Shown piece by piece: positions 53,401 to 61,965 of a stretch of DNA of 64,000 nt; positions within the stretch are counted from its first letter, which is position 1; each line of letters opens with the position of its first letter. Both the position numbers and the translations under genes were made by a program. The notes beneath the pieces were generated by a model. It did no database searches and was not told the origin of the DNA. It saw only the letters and a program-made list of their open reading frames with translations. The DNA is from Nansenia antarctica (taxonomy: Eukaryota; Chordata; Actinopteri; Argentiniformes; Microstomatidae): positions 35,327,931 through 35,391,930 of the forward strand of contig OZ022348.1 in the NCBI GenBank assembly GCA_963989245.1, read 5' to 3'.

Positions 53401-55495
53401 GAATAGAGTAGAGTAGAGTAGAGTAGAGTAGAGCAGAGTAGAGTAGAGTAGAGCAGAGCAGAGCAGAGCAGAGTAGAGCAGAGTAGAGTAGAGCAGAGCA
53501 GAGCAGAGTAGAGCAGAGTAGAGTAGAGCAGAGTAGAGCAGAGTAGAGTAGAGTAGAGTAGAGTAGAGCAGAGTAGAATAGAGTAGAGTAGAGTAGAGTA
53601 GAGTAGAGCAGAGTAGAGTAGAGTAGAGCAGAGCAGAGCAGAGCAGAGTAGAGCAGAGTAGAGCAGAGCAGAGCAGAGCAGAGCAGAGTAGAGCAGAGTA
53701 GAGTAGAGCAGAGCAGAGCAGAGTAGAGCAGAGTAGAGTAGAGCAGAGTAGAGTAGAGTAGAGTAGAGTAGAGCAGAGTAGAATAGAGTAGAGTAGAGTA
53801 GAGTAGAGCAGAGTAGAGTAGAGCAGAGCAGAGCAGAGCAGAGTAGAGCAGAGTAGAGTAGAGCAGAGCAGAGCAGAGTAGAGCAGAGTAGAGTAGAGTA
53901 GAATAGAGTAGAGAAGAGCAGAGTAGAGCAGAGTAGAGTAGAGCAGAGCAGAGTAGAGTAGAGTAGAGCAGAGCAGAGCAGAGCAGAGTAGAGTAGAGAA
54001 GAGCAGAGCAGAGTAGAGCAGAGTAGAGTAGAGTAGAGTAGAGTAAAGTAGAGTAGAGCAGAGTAGAGCAGAGCACAGTGGAGTAGAGTACAGTAGAGTA
54101 GAGTACACTAGAGTAGAGTAGAGCAGAGTAGAGAAGAGCAGAGTAGAGTAGAGTAGAGCAGAGCAGAGCAGAGCAGAGTAGAGCAGAGTAGAGTAGAGTA
54201 GAGTAGAGTAGAGCTGAGCAGAGCAGAGTAGAGTAGAGCAGAGTAGAGCAGAGCAGAGTAGAGTAGAGTAGAGCAGAGTAGAGCAGAGTAGAGTAGAGCA
54301 GAGTAGAGCAGAGCAGAGTAGAGTAGAGCAGAGTAGAATAGAGTAGAGTAGAGTAGGGTAGAGCAGAGCAGAGTAGAGTAGAGTAGAGCAGAGCAGAGTA
54401 GAGCAGAGCAGAGCAGAGCAGAGTACAGCAGAGCAGAGCAGAGTAGAGCAGAGTAGAGCAGAGTAGAGTAGAGTAGAGTAGAGTAGAGCAGAGTAGAATA
54501 GAGTAGAGTAGAGTAGAATAGAGCAGAGCAGAGTAGAGCAGAGCAGAGTAGAGTAGAGTATAATAGAGTAGAGTAGAATAGAGTAGAGTAGAATAGAGCA
54601 GAGCAGAGTAGAGCAGAGCAGAGTAGAGTAGAGTATAATAGAGTAGAGTAGAATAGAGTAGAGTAGAGTAGAATAGAGCAGAGCAGAGTAGAGCAGAGCA
54701 GAGTAGAGTAGAGTATAATAGAGTAGAGTAGAGTAGAGTAGAGCAGAGTAGAGTAGAATAGAGCAGAGCAGAGTAGAGCAGAGCAGAGTAGAGTAGAGCA
54801 GAGTAGAGTAGAGTAGAGTAGAGCAGAGTAGAGCAGAGTAGAGCAGAGTAGAGTAGAGTAGAGCAGAGCAGAGTAGAGCAGAGTAGAGTAGAGCAGAGCA
54901 GAGCAGAGCAGAGCAGAGTAGAGCAGAGCAGAGTAGAGTAGAGCAGAGCAGAGCAGAGTAGAGTAGAGTAGAGTAGAGTAGAGCAGAGTAGAGTAGAATA
55001 GAGTAGAGTAGAGCAGAGTAGAGTAGAATAGAGTACAGTAGAGCAGAGTAGAGTAGAGTAGAGTAGAATAGAGTAGAGTAGAGCAGAGCAGAGTAGAGTA
55101 GAGTAGAGTAGAGCAGAGTAGAGGAGAGTAGAGTAGAGCAGAGCAGAGTAGAGTAGAGTAGAGCAGAGCAGAGCAGAGTAGAGCAGAGTAGAGCAGAGTA
55201 GAGTAGAGTAGAGTAGAGCAGAGTAGAGTAGAGTAGAGTAGAGTAGAGTAGAATAGAGCAGAGCAGAGTAGAGCAGAGCAGAGTAGAGTAGAGTAGAGCA
55301 GAGTAGAGTAGAGTAGAGAAGAGCAGAGTAGAGCAGAGTAGAGTAGAGCAGAGCAGAGCAGAGTAGAGTAGAGTAGAGTAGAGCAGAGCAGAGCAGAGCA
55401 GAGTAGAGCAGAGCAGAGTAGAGCAGAGTAGAGTAGAGTAGAGTAGAGTAGAGTAGAGTAGAGCAGAGTAGAGCAGAGCAGAGCAGAGTAGAGCG
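50455..55495. repeat. 5-kb GAGYA pentanucleotide satellite
   Basis: Over 1000 tandem pentamers, nearly all GAGCA or GAGTA on the + strand, with rare variants (GAATA, GAGAA, CAGTA, GGGTA, GAGCT). It fills most of the intron between the last two STEAP4-like exons. Rare variant markers recur at fixed offsets (CACAGTGG at 51529, 52574, 52979, 54074; GAGCTGAGC at 51671, 53116, 54211), revealing a higher-order repeat of about 1.1 kb. The minus strand has no stop codon in any frame of the pentamer, which creates very long false reading frames. Confidence 0.97.
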
Positions 55496-55599
55496 GTGGA
55501 AGAACAATACGTCAACTGTTGACAAGATGAGACGGTTTGAAGTCGGATTCATATGAATTGCCAGCTGTCTTTTAGAACTCCTGTCCTCTCCAACGCACG

Positions 55600-55665
55600 T
55601 ACACACACACGCACACACACACACGCACACACACACACACACACACGCACACACACTCATACGCA

Positions 55666-55702
<37 letters not shown>

Positions 55703-55706
55703 TCAT

Positions 55707-55750
<44 letters not shown>
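55600..55750. repeat. (CA)n microsatellite
   Basis: CA tract with CG and TCATACG interruptions, beside the donor of the 165-bp exon. Confidence 0.95.
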
Positions 55751-55751
<1 letters not shown>

Positions 55752-55762
55752 CCCATTCCCAC

Positions 55763-55927
55763 CTGTATGAAGCTGAACTCCCTCCAGGTGAGAGCGTTGC
55801 TGATGGAGGGGAGGGATGTGATCCCCAGCAGGACGTACAGGCCGAACCCCAGGATGCCCAGGGCCAGGTAGGAGTCAGACCGCCACGCCTGGGTGTTCTC
55901 AAACACAGACGTCCCGTTCTCCCTCAC
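55763..55927 (-). CDS. steap4: STEAP4-like metalloreductase, penultimate exon
   Basis: Exactly 165 bases (55 codons), the size of this exon as I recall it for vertebrate STEAP genes, between acceptor GTGTGCCAG and donor CAG|GTGGGA. Reads VRENGTSVFENTQAWRSDSY, LALGILGFGLYVLLGITSLP and SISNALTWREFSFIQ, i.e. an extracellular loop, a membrane helix and the conserved WREF motif. Joins in phase to the last exon 5.8 kb away, across the GAGYA satellite. Confidence 0.9.
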
Positions 55928-55945
55928 CTGGCACACAAGGGAGAG

Positions 55946-55947
<2 letters not shown>

Positions 55948-56003
<56 letters not shown>

Positions 56004-56222
56004 TGTGTGTGTGCAGACATCCATAACCTAATAATGTTATTACATTTGCTATTATTATAACTACAGTGTTACTACTGTGCACATGTATAAGAGCAACGTT
56101 TGTGAAATGCACAGTTGTGAGAATGTTGGTGTCTTACCAGAGAGAGAGTGTGTGAGAATGTTGGTGTCTTACCAGAGAGAGAGTGTGTGAGAATGTTGGT
56201 GTCTTACCAGAGAGAGAGTGCG
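55948..56222. repeat. (TG)n tract and 35-bp tandem repeat
   Basis: (TG)n at 55948-56013 next to the acceptor of the 165-bp exon. Then three 35-bp units GAGAATGTTGGTGTCTTACC + AGAGAGAGAGTGTGT at about 56115-56222. Confidence 0.85.
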
Positions 56223-56389
56223 TGCAGTGTGCTTGGCCCTCACATAGTACCTGGGAGTCAAAAAAATATTATCTTTATAAAATACCAAAATAAATGCAAG
56301 TGACTGCAAGATACAAGACTGTCTAAGTTTACCTGCTGTTAGACTAAAGTTGACCTGATGTTAGACTAAAGTCACTTGAAAATATATTT

Positions 56390-56844
56390 TGATGTTTAAC
56401 TTTCCATTTAGCTTCTGCCTAAACATGCCAGTTGTTGGGTTCTGAGTATTGATGGTGATGAAGATACTGTACAGAGAACAAACCACAACCTGAATCCAAT
56501 TCAAGATGTCATGAATGATACAGTGAATCCAATTCAAGATGTCATGAGTGATACAGTGAATCCAATTCAAGATGTCATGAATGATACAGTGAATCCAATT
56601 CAAGATGTCATGAATGATACAGTGAATCCAATTCAAGATGTCATGAATGATACAGTGAATCCAATTCAAGATGTCATGAATGATACAGTGAATCCAATTC
56701 AAGATGTCATGAATGATACAGTGAATCCAATTCAAGATGTCATGAATGAAAATTTATTTTGATGTTTAACTTTCCATTTAGCTTCTGCCTAAACATGCCA
56801 GTTGTTGGGTTCTGAGTATTGATGGTGATGAAGATACTGTACAG
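56390..56844. repeat. 33-bp minisatellite and flanking duplication
   Basis: Eight units of AATCCAATTCAAGATGTCAT + GAATGATACAGTG from about 56490 to 56750. The ~110 bases before it (GATGTTTAACTTTCCATTTA ... GATACTGTACAGAGAAC) recur at 56761-56844 and continue, after the hAT element, at 58701-58733. So the array start was duplicated downstream and then hit by a hAT and an L2 insertion. Confidence 0.9.
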
Positions 56845-57396
56845 CAGGGGTATTCAATTACAAATTCGGTTGGGCCAGATTTGAAAACCAATAAATGTTG
56901 CTGGGCCAGACATTCTCAGCGGCCAGTAGCCTAAGCACCAGGTAATGACACATTTCAAACCAACACAAATGAATGTAGGCCTAATGAAATACAAGCTGTT
57001 TATTTATAGTTTTCCTTTTAAATTAGGTAACATCTGACACAGGCACGTCAAAAAGACTTGACTGAACACAATAAAAGAGCTGTAATTGAACAGAACCTAA
57101 TAGCAATACTTTTTTCACTTTTTAGGTAAAACAACAAAATGTTGGTCTCAACTGACCCGTGCACATCTCAAAGTGCATAACAAAGTGTACAGTAGTATAC
57201 CAATAAAAAAAATGTCCTTTTGTAAAATAAAAATGTTGGTCATAGCTGACCCAGGCACAAAGTGCTTTTAACTGAATGAAAATACACCTTGAGTGCACAA
57301 TTAAACAAGTTACAGTTACAGTTAAACAATACAATTGAATCTAATCTAATCTAATCTTACCCTGCTGACTTTCTTAGTGTGAGAAGTGACATGTGG

Positions 57397-57612
57397 GGTA
57401 GTGGTGGTCTAGTGGATAGTGAGTTGGACTTGTGATCGGAAGGTTGGACTTGTGATCGGAAGGTTGTGAGTTCAAATCCCGCCTGAAACCACACCACTAC
57501 TAGTGTGCCCTTGAGTAAGGCACTTAGCCCTCAGTTACTCCAGGGGGAATGTCCCTGTAATTCGTAATTGTAAGTCGCTTTGGATTAAAAGCGTCTGCTA
57601 AATGGCTAAATT
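57397..57612 (+). mobile_element. tRNA-derived SINE
   Basis: A-box-like TGGTCTAGTGG (about 57404) and B-box GTTCAAATCCC (57470-57480) mark a polymerase III promoter. The body ends GTAAGTCGCTTTGGATTAAA then AGCGTCTGCTAAATGGC, the tail shared by V-SINE-type fish SINEs. The head has a 22-bp tandem duplication (TTGGACTTGTGATCGGAAGG) not normal for a tRNA. It lies in the hAT element, hence is younger than it. Confidence 0.8.
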
Positions 57613-57620
57613 AAAATTAA

Positions 57621-58456
57621 TTAAAATGGCTCATAAGATGTCAATGCAATCCGAAGGCATTGGTGAAGAGTACTGTTAGTCAGGGAACAACGAGCGCTGC
57701 TTTTTATTGTGTTCATGTGTGAAAAGCTTGATTCACAGGTGTATGTTGATCCAAACATACTGAGCACATGGATTGCTACTTTCTTAACGTTAGGGAACTG
57801 GTGCACTACAAAACTTCGCAGGTCCATTAGTGCGAAGCTCCTGTGCCATGGTTACGGATGACTGCATGTCAACAAGTTTGAGTATGGAAGACACCACTCC
57901 CTTTCCTCTGGTGGATAAGTCCCCTTCTATTGCAGCAGTGAACGGGTCTCTGGCAAAGCCCATCACCTCTGCGGGCAGAGCAAGTCCATCCAGTCGACCA
58001 GCAAAGTTCTCTTTCAACCTCGCAATGAAAACAGTCATCACATCTGTGATTTGTGCCGGGGATGAGACGCATTTGCGGAGCGTCGGAAAATGCAGCATTC
58101 TGCTGGTGCAGAAGTCGGCCGCGAAAATGTCCAGTTTGACTTGGAACACGCGCGTCTGTTCCACAAGATCAATCACAGTTTTGTCTCTGCCTTGTAGCCC
58201 CACATTTAGGTCATTCATGAATATGTCGCTCAGAAAGCAGACATCAGCCATGAAGTTGTCGTCCAGTATGCGATTCAAGTGTGTTTCTGCCTTCGTTTGC
58301 TTGCTGCTGCGGAGGAAAGTTGTAATCTCCTCTCTGAAATCACAGAAACGCTCCAGTGCCTTGCCTTTGGACAGCCACCTGACGTCGTTATGCAAAAGCA
58401 GCTCGTGGTGCTCAGCAGACATTTCTGACAGCAGCTTGCGGAATAAGCGATGTTAG
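57621..58456 (-). pseudogene. hAT transposase (ZBED5/GTF2IRD2-like), partial
   Basis: First frame (58422-57790) MSAEHHELLLHNDVRWLSKG, KALERFCDFREEITTFL, FLSDIFMNDLNVGLQGRDKT and FAADFCTSRMLHFPTL; second frame (57827-57621) FPNVKKVAIHVLSMFGSTYT, CESSFSHMNTIKSS, LRIALTSYEPF, the hAT C-terminal dimerisation region. The two frames meet near 57800 with some residues missing. The N-terminal BED finger and first catalytic block are absent. Not functional. Confidence 0.85.
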
Positions 58457-58730
58457 AGGCTCGAAGTGGAGCGAATAAAATTAATTGTAGCCATTATCCA
58501 TTGTTGTTTTAAGCTCCCCGCTTAGTTTGTTTAGAGTGTTATATTCACGTTCTGTAGGCTACTATTGTAGACATTTCTGCATGAATTTCTGAACACTCGC
58601 GAAATACGTTTTTCTCTGCTTTTATGGCTGGGCCAATCGGGGGTCGCGTCTGGGCCGCATGCGGCCCCCGGGCCGCTAATTGAATAGGCCTGCTGTACAG
58701 AGAACAAACCACAACCTGAATCCAATTCAA

Positions 58731-59816
58731 GATGCCACCGTCCCACCCTGCCTGAAAACCTCAACTATCATCCCAGTCCCGAAGAAAAGCACGGTGAGCT
58801 GCCTAAACGACTACCGCCCGGTGGCACTCACACCAATCATCATGAAGTGCTTCGAGAAACTAGTCCGGGCCCACATACTCACATGCCTCCCGCCCAACCT
58901 GGATCCATACCAGTTCGCCTACAGAGCCCACAGGTCCACAGAGGACGCCATCGCGACGACTCTCCACGCCACTCTATCCCACCTGGAGAGGGGAAACAGC
59001 TACGCGAGACTGCTCTTCGTGGACTTCAGCTCCGCCTTCAACACCATCCTTCCAGACAGGCTAGTGACCAAACTACTAGACCTGGGTCTATCACACTCTA
59101 TATGTGCGTGGATCAAGGACTTCCTGACCGACCGCCCCCAGAGGGTGCGGGTGGGCCCCCACACCTCCACAGCCCTCAGCCTCAGCACTGGGTCCCCCCA
59201 GGGCTGCGTGCTAAGCCCCATCCTCTACAACCTCTACACCCACGACTTCACCCCCGTCCACCCCAGCAACTACATCGTAAAGTTTGCAGACGACACCACC
59301 GTGGTGGGATGTATCTCGGGGGGGGACGAGGCGGCGTACAGGGATGAGGTAGAGCAACTGAGCAAGCTGTGCAAGGTTAACAACCTGCTGCTGAACAAGT
59401 CAAAGACCCAGGAATTCATCGTAGACTTCAGGAGGAAAAAGTCCGAGATCCAGCCCCTGCTCATCGACGGAGAGAGCGTGGAGAGAGTCTCAACCCTCCG
59501 ATTCCTGGGACATCACATGCGGGATGACCTGACCTGGAAGGACAACACAAAAGGCACCATCAAGAGGGCACAACAGCGGCTATACACCCTGAGATGCCTC
59601 AGGAAAGAACACAACAAGCAGGAGATACTGGTGGCCTTCTACCGCGGCGCAGTGGAGAGCATCCTCACCTACGGCATCTGCAACTGGTTCTCCAGCTGCA
59701 CAACAGCGGAGAGAAATGCGCTACAGAGAGTCGTGAGAACAGCACAGAAGATGACTGAAAAAATCAGGTGTCGTGCTGAGGCACAAACATGTACATTTCA
59801 AGCCTGCAAACTGTGA
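58731..59816 (+). pseudogene. L2 reverse transcriptase core fragment
   Basis: The frame (formally 58680-59816) carries CLNDYRPVALTPIIMKCFEK, LLFVDFSSAFNTILP, STGSPQGCVLSPILYNLYTH, KFADDTTVVGCISGGDE and FIVDFRRKKSEIQPLLIDGE, all in frame. It runs through the deletion junction into 3' UTR (CRAEAQTCTFQACKL), so the C-terminus is false. The first ~15 codons come from minisatellite. Confidence 0.85.
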
Positions 59817-60097
59817 CACTTTAAATAACGTGAAAAAATACTATTGTGCAATATGACAACCCTAGTTGACTATCTGTGCAGTATAGTACAGTGGATTGTG
59901 TACATAGCCTTTATTTATGTAAACCAGCTCCTTACCTTCTTGTGATTTTATTCTTTTTCTAAAAGTTTTTTTTCTTCTTTCCTTTCCTAACACCAGGGGA
60001 GCCACCCCTCCTAAATTTCGTTGTTTGGTACCTGTACTGTAGCAATGACAATAAAGTCCATTCATTCATTCATTCATTCATTCATTCATTCATTCAT
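58732..60097 (+). mobile_element. 5'-truncated, internally deleted L2 LINE
   Basis: Begins inside the RT region (CCGTCCCACCCTGCCTGAAA) within the 33-bp minisatellite and ends with the L2 3' UTR and an (ATTC)n tail at 60056-60097, after which the minisatellite resumes. Relative to the copy at 32763-35880 about 300 bases are missing at the junction near 59752 (AGAAGAT|GACTGAAAAAATC), removing the RT C-terminus. Confidence 0.88.
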
Positions 60098-61090
60098 ACA
60101 GTGAATCCAATTCAAGATGTCATGAATGATACAGTGAATCCAATTCAAGATGTCATGAATGAGACACATGAATCCAATTCAAGATTTCACAGACCAGGAA
60201 GCAAGTATCATATAGTAGCAATACAGACTTTGAAAATGCATGGCTTGGACATCAGCTTATACGCAGTATGTGTGCATTGAAGACATGACCATTTCCCTCG
60301 CCTTAACCTATATAAATATTATGCTTAAGGATCACGGACCACTTAAGGCAATTTCAACACTTAGGATCCCAGCGGTCCGAACAAGGCAAGGAAGGTCACA
60401 CAAGCTAAAAGATACAGACACATAGACCATAGAACATCCACCAGGCTAAATTGGTTATTAGCCTTTACAATAATGACAGAAAAATCATTATATTCCAAAA
60501 CTGAACATGCATTTGAATTCATTTCAAAGAACTCTAGAGGTTGTCTGTTGAGAAGAGGGTGATTATTCATGCACATTTAAAGTATCTCTGTACTGAAGAC
60601 CATAGTTTTAAAAAGCCCATATTCTGACAAATCGTACTTCAAACATGTCGTTGATTCGTCCCTCTTATATTTGTTGCAAAAACATGGGAATTACTAAACA
60701 TAAAAATATCACATCAAACTTACATCTGAAACAAATGGTTTTGGAGGAAATGGAAACTGGAAAAATACTTTAAAGTCATGTAGAAAATATTTTGCTAGCA
60801 GTGCAATCCCAGCCTGTTGTATTCATAACGTGTGTGCAGCGTGAGTGGCTTCTCTGGAATGAAATAGTTCAGTAATGAAGGCTCACTGTGGATGTTCAGT
60901 GTGTGTGTTCACTAATGAAGGAGTGTGTGTTCAGGGACCCTGCATGACAAGGCCCAGCCTGTAGACTTCAGTGGCCCTCAGCTAGATTTTGATTGTGTGT
61001 GCTAGCACAGTTTCTGATTACTGGTATTTATTTTAGGGGGGGGGCAGTTGGTGGGGGCTAGCGGACGTTTCGGCGACGGGGATAGCTGAG
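60098..61090. other. Minisatellite remainder and plain intron
   Basis: 60098-60190 holds about 2.5 further 33-bp units. 60191-61090 shows no gene or repeat I recognise. Confidence 0.6.
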
Positions 61091-61094
61091 GTTT

Positions 61095-61345
61095 TGATTG
61101 ACAGGTGGTATCTTGGTTGATTGACAGGTGGTAGCTTGGTTGATTGACAGGTGGTAGCTTGGTTGATTGACAGGTGGTATCTTGGTTGATTGACAGATGG
61201 TATCTTGGTTGATTGACAGGTGGTAGCTTGGTTGATTGACAGGTGGTAGCTTAGTTGATTGACAGGTGGTATCTTGGTTGATTGACAGATGGTATCTTGG
61301 TTGATTGACAGGTGGTAGCTTGGTTGATAGACAGGTGGTAGCTTG
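61095..61345. repeat. 23-bp minisatellite, about 11 units
   Basis: Units of TTGATTGACAGGTGGTAGCT + TGG, with GGTATCTTGG as a recurring variant. Confidence 0.85.
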
Positions 61346-61489
61346 CGCTAAATGGGTGGCAAAAGTGTGGCCCCGTCTAGCGGTTAAACCACCGTGCCTT
61401 TTTACCTACTAAAAGAGCCGCCCTCTTTACAATGATTAATCACACAACGACCACTAGTTGGCCGCTTGTAAATTGGCCTGCTTCCCACA

Positions 61490-61700
61490 CTGCAAAATAG
61501 CTTCATACTAGCTTTTCCTGATGAGACTTTGAAAATGTAAGGATACTGGGTGGTAGAACGCACACATATCTAGGAAAGGTCATGCAAGGAGGGTCCTGAA
61601 ATTTGATTGAGTGCAAAGATATTTTAAAAGAAATTACTCACAGGGTCAAATGACCCCTCATGGCTGATTAAGTGTTAGCAACCGCATTGACTTGTTATTA
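61490..61700 (-). repeat. Inverted copy of the 25530-25690 element
   Basis: Reverse complement shares TGCGTTCTACCACCCAG-type and AGGACCCTCCTT-type wording with 25530-25690. Ends about 61675 in GATTAAGTGTTAGC. A palindromic CAGGGCCGGCCCTG follows at 61701-61714, next to the STEAP4-like exon. Confidence 0.5.
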
Positions 61701-61710
61701 CAGGGCCGGC

Positions 61711-61837
61711 CCTGTGCAGGACTGACCGTATGGGGATGATGAGTGTGTAGATCACGTGCAGAAAGGCCAATCCCAGAGCCAGCAGACCCATCTGCTTCCT
61801 GCACAGCATCCAGCGGTCCAGCCAATCAGGGAAGCGC
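61711..61837 (-). CDS. steap4: STEAP4-like upstream exon, probably 3'-truncated
   Basis: After acceptor TATTGCAG (61838-61845) reads RFPDWLDRWMLCRKQMGLLA and LGLAFLHVIYTLIIPIR, the RFPDWLD motif and the membrane helix with the other heme-ligand histidine (FLH). Immediately after IPIR the family sequence is lost. GGGCCGGCCC-type palindromic repeat sequence (61701-61714) follows, so a transposon end may have replaced the exon's last ~25 codons. A cryptic donor CCT|GTAATA at 61711 would give in-phase joining to the next exon. Exons for the N-terminal NADPH-binding domain would lie beyond the window. Confidence 0.65.
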
Positions 61838-61965
61838 CTGCAATATACCAAGAGATATATACAATATACTTTACTATACAACAGTTAGTTCCGATCAAAT
61901 AATTAGTTTGGACAAGAGACATTCCATGAGTGCTGATATAGAATATAACAGCACTGGGACTTTTA

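Larger units (their letters stand above)
56845..58692 (-). mobile_element. hAT transposon carrying a SINE
   Basis: Ends CAGGGGTATTCAATTA and, reversed, CAGGCCTATTCAATTA, flanked by exact 8-bp repeats CTGTACAG (56837-56844 and 58693-58700). Contains a decayed hAT transposase on the minus strand and a tRNA-derived SINE at 57397-57612. Removing it restores the sequence seen intact at 56460-56490. Confidence 0.92.

Noticed and set aside
50326..55702. Very long minus-strand open frames (1729, 1379 and 405 codons) of Tyr/Ser/Thr/Leu/Cys repeats
   Set aside because: They are by-products of the GAGYA pentamer array, whose reverse strand contains no stop codon in any frame. Overlapping frames are equally open.
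55553..56020. Open frames of Thr/His or Cys/Val repeats around the CA/TG tracts
   Set aside because: Dinucleotide repeats translated in all frames. Only the 165-base STEAP4-like exon within is supported.
57397..57480. A functional tRNA gene
   Set aside because: A and B boxes are present, but there is an internal tandem duplication, no foldable acceptor stem was seen, and a SINE body and tail follow.
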